Shown here: positions 1-6,629 of the stretch, in pieces
Position numbering within the stretch: the first letter of the stretch is position 1
Layout: every line of letters begins with the position of its first letter
From: an uncultured Clostridia bacterium
Lineage (GTDB): Bacteria > Bacillota > Clostridia > Christensenellales > UBA1242
Reading direction: 5' to 3'
DNA: 8,745 nucleotides
NCBI GenBank assembly: GCA_945937975.1
Contig: CAMEUD010000048.1
Span: 1-8,745, forward strand
The notes under the pieces: generated by a model
What the model was told of the DNA's origin: nothing
The model's input: the letters and a program-made list of their open reading frames with translations, nothing else
The model's database searches: none
Made by a program: the position numbers and the translations under genes

Positions 1-764
1 ATTTCTGTGTAATAATTTTCAGAAAGTTTATTTTTTGTTTTTGAAAAATAATCGTCTTTAAGTTTATCATAGTCAGCCTGTGATATTTCAATTTTTTCAT
101 TTTGAACTTTACTTAATATTGTTATTGAACTCTTTAAAGAATAATGTTCCAAAATTGAATCACAAAAATCCAAGAAGTATTGTTTTTCTGTTTTGTCATT
201 GAATGTTTGTGGGAATGCAGAATAAACATTTCTTACATTTTCATAAATTGTGTCATATTGTGAGTATGTGATATAAAAGTTTATTGTTTTTGTTTTTAGA
301 GTAGGTAAGTAACTCAAAAAGTCAGAAAGTTTTGTTTTTATTTTTGTTAAATAATTAACCACTTGACTTTTATTGAAAGAAGGAGATGAAATATAAATTT
401 TTTCTTCCCTCAGTCCAGTTGTTAAATCTTTGTCAAGTTCAGATAATTTATCTTGGAAAGTTTTTAGTTCATCACTTTTTGTAAGGTCTTCATACTCATT
501 ATAGATTTTGATGTTCACACTGTCCAAATCTTTTTCTATATTTGATTTTGTAAGTGGATTATCTGTTGTGCCATTAAACAATGTAAACATTTCCCCAACA
601 GTTTCGGCATTTTCATAAAACGAACTTGAAGGTGTTGTTGATGGTTTGTATAAAACATTGCTAACAACAAGTGAGATAATAAGAAAGGCAGTCAAAATAA
701 ATATTGACGGTCTTAAAAATATTTTATTAAATTCAGCACTTGCTAACTTAAATACTTTTTTCAT
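1..764 (-). CDS. ABC-2 type transporter permease subunit (3' part outside window)
   Basis: The reading frame is open from an ATG at 764 to the left edge, 254 codons with no stop; the C-terminal part is missing. An AAAGGAG ribosome site lies just upstream and overlaps the stop codon of the ATPase gene, so the two are probably translationally coupled (10 bases between them). The N-terminus is MKKVFKLASAEFNKIFLRPS followed by one hydrophobic segment (about residues 21-39). A long polar, Lys/Asp/Ser/Thr-rich region (about 40-254) then has no further membrane segment. This is the usual ABC-2 permease plan: one N-terminal helix, a large extracytoplasmic domain, then a membrane bundle, which would lie beyond the window. 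Assignment as permease rests mostly on its place directly after the ATPase. The substrate cannot be read from the sequence. Confidence 0.75.
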   Translation of the reverse strand, partial: MKKVFKLASAEFNKIFLRPSIFILTAFLIISLVVSNVLYKPSTTPSSSFYENAETVGEMFTLFNGTTDNPLTKSNIEKDLDSVNIKIYNEYEDLTKSDELKTFQDKLSELDKDLTTGLREEKIYISSPSFNKSQVVNYLTKIKTKLSDFLSYLPTLKTKTINFYITYSQYDTIYENVRNVYSAFPQTFNDKTEKQYFLDFCDSILEHYSLKSSITILSKVQNEKIEISQADYDKLKDDYFSKTKNKLSENYYTE

Positions 765-774
765 TTTTTCTCCT

Positions 775-1818
775 TTAACTTATTGAAGTTGTTTTGTTGT
801 GTTCTTTCACAATATTTACAAACACATCTTCAAGTGAATAATCAACATTTCCAGCACCATAAACGAGTATTTTTTTCTTTGTTAATTCAACAATGGCTTG
901 AGATAACATATAACTATCTTGCGAGTTGAAAAACACTTTATCGCCTTGAATAAGACACTTAATGCCAAATTTATCAAAAATAGTTTTGCCAGCAAAGTTA
1001 GGGGCGTTACATTTGATAAACTGTGAACCAGCAATAGTACATTCTTTTTTTATTTCTTCAAGTGGCTTAACTTCAATTATTTGACCTTTGTCAATAATTG
1101 CAATGGTATCACATAAGTTTTCCATTTCGCTTAATATGTGGCTTGAAATAAATATAGAGATATGCTCACGACTTGCAAGGTCTTTTAACATCATTCTAAA
1201 TTCTCTTATACCATTTGCATCAAGTCCATTTGTAGGTTCGTCAAGTATAAGCAATTTTGGGTTGTTGAGTAATGCTTGTGCAACTCCCAAGCGCTGTTTC
1301 ATACCGAGTGAGTAATTTGAAACTTTGTCATTTATTCTGTTTTTTAATCCAACAAGGGTTGCAACATAGTCTATTCTTGATGGAGCAATTCCACCAGATA
1401 ATTTTGCAAAGAATTTTAGGTTATTATATCCAGAAAGATATGGATAAAATTCTGGTATTTCTATCATTGCACCAACATAAGAAATTGCTTTTTCAAAACT
1501 TTCTTTAACTGAATATCCGTAAATATAAGCATCTCCACTTGTTATTCCAGCAAGACCTGTAAGCATTTTTATTGTTGTACTTTTTCCTGCACCATTTGCA
1601 CCTAAAAAACCAACAATTTGACCAGAGTAAATGTCCAACGAAATATTATTTACTGCATATCTATCTTTATATTTTTTTGTCAAATTTCTTAAACTTAAAA
1701 TTGGTTTTAATGGATTTGTTTGTTGCATATTTGTGGCAGTATTTTGAACCTGCATTTGTGGTTGCAAGTTATTGTTATTCAAATTTGTGTTAGAATTTGT
1801 TTTCAAATTATTTTCCAT
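775..1818 (-). CDS. ABC transporter ATP-binding protein, BcrA-like drug/peptide exporter type
   Basis: A 347-residue nucleotide-binding subunit that would power export by the adjacent permease. In order: an Asn/Gln-rich low-complexity N-terminus (about 1-38), a tyrosine in the A-loop region (Y50), Walker A GANGAGKST (73-81), signature YSLGMKQR (169-176), Walker B LLILDEP with D193/E194, and the switch histidine in SSHILSE (H227). After about 255 comes the C-terminal extension typical of this exporter subfamily. At the Q-loop the sequence is GAMIEIPEFYPYL, with Glu120 where most ABC ATPases have Gln; an E-loop is known from BcrA/LanF-type self-immunity transporters. The LSLGMKQ-type signature also fits that group. 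The start is the ATG at 1818: a GTG at 1824 would add two residues but overlaps the AGGAG site. Second gene of the DUF4364-ATPase-permease operon, 8 bases after the previous stop. Confidence 0.93.
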   Translation of the reverse strand: MENNLKTNSNTNLNNNNLQPQMQVQNTATNMQQTNPLKPILSLRNLTKKYKDRYAVNNISLDIYSGQIVGFLGANGAGKSTTIKMLTGLAGITSGDAYIYGYSVKESFEKAISYVGAMIEIPEFYPYLSGYNNLKFFAKLSGGIAPSRIDYVATLVGLKNRINDKVSNYSLGMKQRLGVAQALLNNPKLLILDEPTNGLDANGIREFRMMLKDLASREHISIFISSHILSEMENLCDTIAIIDKGQIIEVKPLEEIKKECTIAGSQFIKCNAPNFAGKTIFDKFGIKCLIQGDKVFFNSQDSYMLSQAIVELTKKKILVYGAGNVDYSLEDVFVNIVKEHNKTTSIS

Positions 1819-1823
1819 AAACA

Positions 1824-1828
1824 CTCCT
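1824..1828 (-). promoter_or_regulatory. Ribosome binding site that fixes the ABC ATPase start
   Basis: AGGAG on the minus strand lies 5 bases before the ATG at 1818. It overlaps the TAG stop of the upstream DUF4364 gene (TAGGAG), which suggests re-initiation. It also rules out the in-frame GTG at 1824, whose first base is part of the site. Confidence 0.8.
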
Positions 1829-2375
1829 ATAAATCACTATCAATCAAAGATTCATAAACACTTTCATAAATTAAATGTGCTTTTTCTCTCCATGTGTTGA
1901 CTGCACCCATAGCACTTTGTCTTGATGGTGCTTTTATTTTTACTTCAAACATAGGCTCATCAATAAGGGCAGACCTAATTTTTAAACAAACAGTGTAACT
2001 GCCATCGCTATTTTTATCAATGGTGCTAACATATTCTTGTGAGCGTTTAAAAGCAATACGATTTTCTTTTACATACTTTGAAATTTGTTCAAGCATTTCA
2101 GGGTCAATTCTTTCATAAAAGTATGAAAGGCAGTTTCTTCCTGTGTATGTAATTGTGTATCTATCTTCTTCGCTATTTCCGTTTGTTTTGTATATAAAAC
2201 CAGCATCAACAAGGTTATAGATTGTTTCTTTGCAATCCATATAGTTCTTAATCCAATTATTTTTGCCATGACAAATATCAACAATAGATTGCTCGGTTAG
2301 TGGTATTTCAATTTGTTCCAAAACATAAAGGACAATTAGTTTGTTGACTGTTGATGTTTGTTCGTACTCTTCCAT
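1827..2375 (-). CDS. DUF4364 family protein, winged-helix-like putative regulator
   Basis: A 182-residue protein that I place in the DUF4364 family of Clostridia from its overall pattern; its function is not established. The N-terminal part (about 8-90) looks like a winged helix: NKLIVLYVLEQ, then LTEQSIVDI, a helix around KETIYNLVDAGFI, and a strand pair around DRYTITYTGRN. The C-terminal half (about 110-175) alternates in a beta-rich way (YTVCLKIRS, MFEVKIKAP) and ends in a helix (SAMGAVNTWREKAHLIYE). The ATG at 2375 has AGGAG 5 bases upstream. It is the first gene of an operon with the ABC exporter genes, so it may regulate that exporter or its own promoter; this is inference from position. 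No signal peptide or membrane segment is visible. Confidence 0.82.
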   Translation of the reverse strand: MEEYEQTSTVNKLIVLYVLEQIEIPLTEQSIVDICHGKNNWIKNYMDCKETIYNLVDAGFIYKTNGNSEEDRYTITYTGRNCLSYFYERIDPEMLEQISKYVKENRIAFKRSQEYVSTIDKNSDGSYTVCLKIRSALIDEPMFEVKIKAPSRQSAMGAVNTWREKAHLIYESVYESLIDSDL

Positions 2376-2396
2376 TTTTTCTCCTAAATATATATA

Positions 2397-2425
2397 ATAC
2401 TAGCATAGTATTTTATTTTAGTCAA
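2397..2425 (-). promoter_or_regulatory. Extended -10 promoter for the DUF4364-ABC exporter operon
   Basis: On the minus strand, -35 TTGACT (2425-2420), a 17-base spacer and -10 TAGTAT (2402-2397), preceded by TG one base upstream (TGCTAGTAT, an extended -10). Transcription should begin near 2390, giving a leader of only about 15 bases that is mostly the ribosome site. Confidence 0.7.
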
Positions 2426-2433
2426 TTTGTAGA

Positions 2434-2453
2434 GTATTTTTTGTTAAAAATAC
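2434..2453. repeat. Inverted repeat between divergent promoters, possible operator
   Basis: Perfect 8-base arms GTATTTTT (2434-2441) and AAAAATAC (2446-2453) around a 4-base centre. It lies 8 bases upstream of the -35 box of the DUF4364 promoter and 24 bases upstream of the -35 box of the opposite promoter. The position suits an operator for a dimeric regulator, with DUF4364 an obvious candidate. In such A+T-rich DNA it could also be chance. Confidence 0.35.
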
Positions 2454-2477
2454 ATTTTCAAAAATTATCTTTTATTG

Positions 2478-2506
2478 TTGTCAATTTTTGTCGAATATGC
2501 TAAACT
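2478..2506 (+). promoter_or_regulatory. Extended -10 promoter for the 275-residue hypothetical gene
   Basis: -35 TTGTCA (2478-2483), 17-base spacer, -10 TAAACT (2501-2506) with TG at 2498-2499 (TGCTAAACT). Expected start of transcription is near 2513, directly before the TAGGAG ribosome site (2514-2519), so the leader is about 12 bases. It mirrors the divergent promoter: both share TATGCTA around the -10 box. Confidence 0.65.
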
Positions 2507-2524
2507 AAAAAAGTAGGAGAACTT

Positions 2525-3352
2525 ATGTTAAACGATAAGGCGTTAAAAAGTGTTCAAGCGTGTTTAAGCGATTTAGATGAATTGTCAGCAGGCAGGTTTA
2601 TTTTTGCAGAAAATATGATAGGAAAAGTTTTGCAAGATATTAGTGAATCCCCAGAAATATATGGGCTAATTGCAGAATGTATGAAAAGTTTTAATTTTGA
2701 CAAAGAGTTTAATCGTGCAAAAGTAAAACTCCCAACAAAAGATGGCTATTTTATGATGCCAGAAAGCAAAGCAATAGTTTTGCCACTTGTTTTTTGTATT
2801 TTGGTGGATATTCGAGATAAAAAATTAAATTTGAGAGATTTCTTAAAAAATTATTTTCAAAGTGAAGATATTGGCGAATTTGAAAACTTTTCAAGAACAG
2901 TGATAAAACCTTTTAAAGATGCAATTTCATATTGCTTTGGTATGCAAAACAATGAAAATCAAGAAACAAAACAAGATGAAGAACTTGAACAAAAAGCAAT
3001 GCAAGTTGAACAAAATGCAAAAGAAAACGAAGAAGAAAGACAACAAAAGGTAAAAGAAGAAATCAAAAACGAAAAATTGAGAAATGAAAAAGACAATCAG
3101 TTTTTTGAAAAAATCATAAGAATTTCAAACCAAATGCTTGAAGCAATGGAACTTGAAAAACACATAAAACCAGAACTAAAAGATGACCTTGTTTATTTGA
3201 TTAACAACTTAATTTCTTGTGCAAAAAATAATGATATAAATAATGTTAGTGCATTTATTGTTGCATTAAATTATATTGCAAAACCTGTTAAAAATTTAAG
3301 GTTTTTGTATATGGAATTAAAGAGTGATTTAACTGAATATTTTGAAAATTAA
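2525..3352 (+). CDS. Hypothetical protein, helical with a charged coiled-coil-like linker
   Basis: I do not recognise this 275-residue protein. The ATG at 2525 has TAGGAG 5 bases upstream and a good promoter, so it is very likely expressed. Three parts can be seen. Residues 1-140 are mostly helical with moderately hydrophobic stretches (SKAIVLPLVFCILVDI at 81-96), probably a folded soluble domain. Residues 141-192 are extremely polar and rich in Glu, Lys, Gln and Asn, and look like a long helix or coiled coil. Residues 193-275 form a second, shorter helical domain (FFEKIIRISNQMLEAMEL, then DDLVYLINNLISCAKNN). There is no signal peptide, clear membrane span or catalytic motif. It is transcribed alone, divergently from the DUF4364 operon, and its stop overlaps the 3' end of ylbJ by 4 bases. 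The arrangement suggests a structural or scaffolding role, but that is only a guess. Confidence 0.85.
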   Translation: MLNDKALKSVQACLSDLDELSAGRFIFAENMIGKVLQDISESPEIYGLIAECMKSFNFDKEFNRAKVKLPTKDGYFMMPESKAIVLPLVFCILVDIRDKKLNLRDFLKNYFQSEDIGEFENFSRTVIKPFKDAISYCFGMQNNENQETKQDEELEQKAMQVEQNAKENEEERQQKVKEEIKNEKLRNEKDNQFFEKIIRISNQMLEAMELEKHIKPELKDDLVYLINNLISCAKNNDINNVSAFIVALNYIAKPVKNLRFLYMELKSDLTEYFEN

Positions 3353-4305
3353 ACTCTAAAAATTAAACATAGAATTACACACGCAAAACACGATAAAATT
3401 GCGTGTGTTATTTTTTGCAAAATAAAGAATTTATAACTTGTTATTTCTTTCAAAAATGCCATTGCTTGTAATGTGGTACAAAGCCCACCAAATGAAATAA
3501 TAAAAGAAAGTATTGTTGTTTTAAATATTGGCAAAATATCAAGGGAACTTATATTTAAGCACCCTTTTGTAATTTCAAAAAATCCATTAATTATTCCACT
3601 TGAAATATTAGCATTTATTCCTATTTTTGAAAATATAAAAATAATTGGATAAAAAATATTAAAATTATTTAAAATTTCAATAAAAATAAATGCAACAATA
3701 ACCATTCCACCAACAGTTAAAATCGCAGAAATTGAATTATTTACAGATGTAGATAAATCGCCAGTTTGAGAATATAAATTTTTTGAATTTTTATATGTAT
3801 TTTCGCCCTTAATATTTTTATATAAAAGTCCATTAAAAATTGCACTAATAATATGTGAAAATAATAAAATAAATCCAATTTTTTGGTTTTGTAACATACC
3901 AATTCCAACACTTCCCAAAATAAACATTGGACCAGAATTTGATGTAAATGTCAGTGTTTTTTTTGCTTCCAATTTTGTCATTTGACCACTGTCATACAAA
4001 TCACTAACAAGTTTACTTCCAACAGGGTAACCACTGAGTATACTAATGAAAAATGCGTAACCACTAATGGGTGGAGTTTTGTATAATCTGTAAGTAAGAT
4101 TTTTAAAAACGGAACTAACATTTTGAACATAACCAAGACTTGTTAAAAGTTTTGTAAAAACAAAAAAGGGGAAAAGGGCAGGAAGTAAAACTTTTGCCCA
4201 AACATCTATTGCATTTTTTGTAATCAAGATATATTTTTGTGGTGAGATAACAAGACACAAAATTATAACTGAAACAAGTATTGATAAAACTAACTTTTTT
4301 TTCAT
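3349..4305 (-). CDS. ylbJ: YlbJ-like polytopic membrane protein (nucleoside recognition/Gate domain type)
   Basis: A 318-residue, very hydrophobic membrane protein with about eight predicted spans. It has features of the YlbJ/Gate family: LLPALFPFFVFTKLL (40-54), the SGYPVGSKLV segment (91-100), FTSNSGPMFILGSVG (120-134), GFFEITKGC (241-249) and SFGGLCTTLQ (271-280). YlbJ is a sporulation integral membrane protein in spore formers, so the gene hints at a sporulating ancestry; transport activity is unproven. It is shorter than Bacillus YlbJ (about 400). The start is the ATG at 4305 (MKKKLVLS, a positive end then a hydrophobic span). A longer frame back to 4566 runs antisense through the pta promoter and 5' end and is rejected. 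No Shine-Dalgarno site precedes this ATG. Its last codons overlap the stop of the convergent gene and contain that gene's terminator. Confidence 0.8.
   Translation of the reverse strand: MKKKLVLSILVSVIILCLVISPQKYILITKNAIDVWAKVLLPALFPFFVFTKLLTSLGYVQNVSSVFKNLTYRLYKTPPISGYAFFISILSGYPVGSKLVSDLYDSGQMTKLEAKKTLTFTSNSGPMFILGSVGIGMLQNQKIGFILLFSHIISAIFNGLLYKNIKGENTYKNSKNLYSQTGDLSTSVNNSISAILTVGGMVIVAFIFIEILNNFNIFYPIIFIFSKIGINANISSGIINGFFEITKGCLNISSLDILPIFKTTILSFIISFGGLCTTLQAMAFLKEITSYKFFILQKITHAILSCFACVILCLIFRV
3377..3416 (+). terminator. Rho-independent terminator inside the ylbJ coding region
   Basis: A perfect 10-base stem, ACACACGCAA (3377-3386) with TTGCGTGTGT (3399-3408), a 12-base loop, then TA and six T (3411-3416). 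The T tract is on the plus strand only, 25 bases after the stop of the 275-residue gene, so it serves that gene. On the minus strand the same bases encode HAILSCFACV near the YlbJ C-terminus. Confidence 0.82.
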
Positions 4306-4311
4306 AAAAAA

Positions 4312-4340
4312 TTGACAAAAATATTTGTATAAGTTAATAT
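4312..4340 (+). promoter_or_regulatory. Sigma-A-type promoter for pta-ackA
   Basis: -35 TTGACA (4312-4317, perfect), 17-base spacer, -10 TAATAT (4335-4340, one mismatch). Predicted start near 4347, leader about 26 bases. The -35 box lies only 6 bases from the ATG of divergent ylbJ, so the two promoters must overlap. Confidence 0.82.
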
Positions 4341-4360
4341 ATGAAAGTAAACTCACTATT

Positions 4361-4366
4361 AGAAGG
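4361..4366 (+). promoter_or_regulatory. Ribosome binding site that fixes the pta start
   Basis: AGAAGG lies 6 bases before the ATG at 4373. The longer frame from a TTG at 4325 would start inside the promoter, upstream of the predicted transcription start, so it is rejected. Confidence 0.75.
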
Positions 4367-4372
4367 ATAAAT

Positions 4373-5359
4373 ATGAATTTTTGCAAACAATTATTAAAAC
4401 TCACAAAAAATAGCAACAAAAAAATTGTCTTTCCAGAAGCAAGTTTTTCAGACAGAACTGTGCAAGCAGTGTTAAAACTTAAAAAACTTGGCATATGTGA
4501 ACCAGTGCTTATTGGTGATGAAAGTTCACTTATTATGCAAAACAAAAAACTTGGAAAATTTGGCATAATAAATCCAAAGACTTCACAATTAACCGAAATG
4601 CTTACTCAAAATTTATTTGAAGCAAGAAAAGACAAAGGGTTGACAATCGAAGATGCACAAAAATTAATTTTAAATCCACATTATTTTGCAACAATGCTTG
4701 TAAAATGTGGTTACGCAGATGGAATGGTTGGTGGTGCAGAAGTTAGCACAAAAGATAACCTAAAACCAGCGTTGCAGTTGCTTAAAAAAGAAGATAGTTT
4801 TGTAAATTCATACACCTTAATTATTGGAGAGAATGGTTTAACAAACAATCCGTTTATAATGACTGATTGTGGACTTATTGAAAATCCAAGTGTTGAACAA
4901 TTACCAATAATTGCAAAAAGGGCAGTAGATGAATTTAAAAATCTTTCTAATGTAGAGCCAAAAGTTGCGTTTTTATCATATTCAACATATGGTAGTGCAA
5001 ATAGTGAAATAACTCAAAAAATGAGTAAATCACAAGAAATTTTTAAATTGAATAACAAAGATATAAAGTCTATTGGAGAAGTTCAGTTGGATAGTGCTTT
5101 ACTTAAAAATGTCGCCAGTCTAAAAATGGGAGAAGGTAAAGATTTTTATGGTGGAGCAAATGTGTTGGTATTTCCCGAATTAAATTCGGCTAATATATGC
5201 TATAAAGCAATTTCTTATTTTGGAAAACTTTATGCAATAGGTCCAATAACGGTGGGACTAAAAAAACCTGTAAATGATTTATCAAGGGGAGCAACTGTTA
5301 TGGATATAGTTTATTTGACAGCAATCACAGTGTTGCAATGTAAAAAGGAGAAGGAATGA
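4373..5359 (+). CDS. pta: Phosphate acetyltransferase
   Basis: Interconverts acetyl-CoA plus phosphate and acetyl phosphate plus CoA in the cytoplasm, the first half of fermentative acetate formation. The 328-residue length is the usual single-domain bacterial form. Motifs in order: KIVFPEAS (17-24), FEARKDKG with R85, GYADGMVGGAE (113-123), SYSTYGSA (202-209), GEVQLDSA, NVLVFPELNSANICYK, and KPVNDLSRGATVMD with S304, R305 and D311. The last three match the catalytic Ser309, Arg310 and Asp316 of the Methanosarcina enzyme. Two departures stand out: the usual LRPALQ is LKPALQ (K131, at the place of Arg133), and the usual STKGSA is STYGSA. The start is set by promoter and AGAAGG site. The gene overlaps ackA by ATGA. 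Phosphate butyryltransferase is the main alternative, but the motifs and the ackA neighbour favour Pta. Confidence 0.95.
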   Translation: MNFCKQLLKLTKNSNKKIVFPEASFSDRTVQAVLKLKKLGICEPVLIGDESSLIMQNKKLGKFGIINPKTSQLTEMLTQNLFEARKDKGLTIEDAQKLILNPHYFATMLVKCGYADGMVGGAEVSTKDNLKPALQLLKKEDSFVNSYTLIIGENGLTNNPFIMTDCGLIENPSVEQLPIIAKRAVDEFKNLSNVEPKVAFLSYSTYGSANSEITQKMSKSQEIFKLNNKDIKSIGEVQLDSALLKNVASLKMGEGKDFYGGANVLVFPELNSANICYKAISYFGKLYAIGPITVGLKKPVNDLSRGATVMDIVYLTAITVLQCKKEKE

Positions 5360-6552
5360 AAGTATTAGTTATTAACTCAGGCAGTAGTTCACTAAAATAT
5401 CAACTTTTTGATATGAATGGTGAAAAAGTTATCGCAAAAGGAAATTGCGAAAAAATAGGAGCAAAAGATTCATTTATTGTTTACAAAGCAAATGGCAATG
5501 AATATAAATTTGATGAATTTTTCCCAACTCACAGTGAAGCAATGAACAAAGTTTTAAGTGTTTTAACAGATGAAAAAATTGGTGTATTAAAATCACTTGA
5601 TGAAGTTGAAGCATTTGGACACAGAGTTCTTCATGGTGGAGAAATTTACAAAGATTCAGTTATTGTTGATGACAAAGTTCTTGCAAACTTGGAAGAATTA
5701 AAACCACTTGGTCCACTTCATATGCCAGCAAATATCGCAGGAATAAAATCATGTATGGCACTTTGTAAAGGTAAACCAAATATTGCAGTTTTTGATACTG
5801 CTTTCCACCAAACAATGCCTGATTATGCATTTATGTATGGTCTTCCATATAGAGATTATGAAGAATTTAAAATAAGAAAATATGGTTTCCATGGAACATC
5901 ACACAAATATGTTAGTGGTGAACTTGCAAAACTTACAGGAAAGAAAGTTGAAGATACAAAACTTATTACTGTTCACCTTGGCAATGGTTCAAGTTTGTGT
6001 GCAGAAAAAGGTGGCAAAAGTGTTGACACATCAATGGGATTCACACCACTTGAAGGACTTGTTATGGGAACAAGATGTGGAGATATAGATGCATCAGTTT
6101 TGGAATATTTAAGTGAAAAAACAGGAATGACATTAAAAGAACTTACAACATATATGAACAAAAAGAGTGGCGTTCTTGGAATTAATGGTGTTTCTGGCGA
6201 TATGAGAGATAATGATGCTTTAATTGCACAAGGCAACAAAAGAGCAATTTTGGCTCAAAATATGATTTGTTACAGAGTTAAAAAATATATTGGAAGTTAT
6301 GCTGCTGCAATGGGTGGAGTTGACGCTATTGCATTTACAGGTGGCGTAGGCGAAAATAGTAAAGAAATTCGTGAAGAATGTTTACAAGGTCTTGAATTTA
6401 TGGGAATTAAACTCGATAAGAACAAAAATGATAACCTTGCTCGTGGAGTAATTGGAGAAATATCTACAGATGATAGCAAAGTAAAAGTTTATCGTATTCC
6501 AACAAATGAAGAACTTGTTATTGCAAGAGATTGCGTAAGACTTACAAAATAA
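5356..6552 (+). CDS. ackA: Acetate kinase
   Basis: Transfers phosphate from acetyl phosphate to ADP, giving acetate and ATP, or the reverse; it completes the Pta-AckA pathway. The 398-residue length is typical for the family. The N-terminal fold signature MKVLVINSGSSSLKYQLF contains N7 and the S10-S12 loop. Further key residues are R90 in FGHRVLHGG, D147 in AVFDTAFHQTMP, H179 in YGFHGTSHKYVS, the VHLGNGSS phosphate-binding segment (206-213), R240 in GTRCGDID, the nucleotide segment FTGGVGENS (327-335) and E385 in PTNEELVIARD. These correspond to the known active-site residues of the Methanosarcina enzyme. One small variation is Cys241 where GTRSGD is usual. The ATG overlaps the pta stop (ATGA). 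Its ribosome site AAAGGAG (5344-5350) is inside pta, so the two are co-transcribed and coupled. No strong terminator follows. Confidence 0.98.
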   Translation: MKVLVINSGSSSLKYQLFDMNGEKVIAKGNCEKIGAKDSFIVYKANGNEYKFDEFFPTHSEAMNKVLSVLTDEKIGVLKSLDEVEAFGHRVLHGGEIYKDSVIVDDKVLANLEELKPLGPLHMPANIAGIKSCMALCKGKPNIAVFDTAFHQTMPDYAFMYGLPYRDYEEFKIRKYGFHGTSHKYVSGELAKLTGKKVEDTKLITVHLGNGSSLCAEKGGKSVDTSMGFTPLEGLVMGTRCGDIDASVLEYLSEKTGMTLKELTTYMNKKSGVLGINGVSGDMRDNDALIAQGNKRAILAQNMICYRVKKYIGSYAAAMGGVDAIAFTGGVGENSKEIREECLQGLEFMGIKLDKNKNDNLARGVIGEISTDDSKVKVYRIPTNEELVIARDCVRLTK

Positions 6553-6563
6553 CAAAATTTTTG

Positions 6564-6592
6564 TTGACAACAGCAAAAAATGTATATATAAT
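6564..6592 (+). promoter_or_regulatory. Perfect-consensus sigma-A promoter for rpmF
   Basis: -35 TTGACA (6564-6569), exactly 17 bases, -10 TATAAT (6587-6592). Both boxes match the consensus in every base, as expected for a highly expressed ribosomal protein gene. The -35 box starts 11 bases after the ackA stop. Confidence 0.92.
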
Positions 6593-6607
6593 GTTTTAAG
6601 TAAAATA

Positions 6608-6629
6608 AACTGCCAAAGTAGGGCAGGTT
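6608..6629 (+). other. Small hairpin in the rpmF leader
   Basis: CTGCC (6610-6614) pairs with GGCAG (6622-6626) across a 7-base loop. AA at 6608-6609 can pair with TT at 6628-6629 past a bulged G. It lies in the roughly 48-base leader before AGGAGG (6636-6641). It is one of the few G+C-rich patches in this intergenic DNA. No T tract follows, so it is not a terminator. A role in mRNA stability or L32 feedback is speculation. Confidence 0.4.

Noticed and set aside
1088..1793. Plus-strand open frames opposite the ABC ATPase
   Set aside because: They are antisense to a gene with complete Walker and signature motifs, with no start signals of their own.
4341..4370. A 9-codon ORF (ATG at 4341, TAA at 4368) just before pta, like a leader peptide
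   Set aside because: Its ATG directly abuts the -10 box and lies before the predicted transcription start near 4347, so it would not be in the messenger.
4325..4372. A TTG start for pta at 4325, adding 16 residues
   Set aside because: It falls inside the promoter spacer, and the ATG at 4373 has a well-spaced AGAAGG site and yields the usual family length.
4306..4566. An 87-codon in-frame extension of ylbJ upstream of the ATG at 4305
   Set aside because: It runs antisense through the pta promoter and first codons, lacks a ribosome site, and the sequence from 4305 (MKKKLVLS then a hydrophobic span) is a normal membrane-protein start.
6551..6565. Inverted repeat AACAAAA/TTTTGTT right after ackA as a terminator
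   Set aside because: The stem has almost no G or C and overlaps the -35 box of rpmF; it is too weak to count as a terminator.
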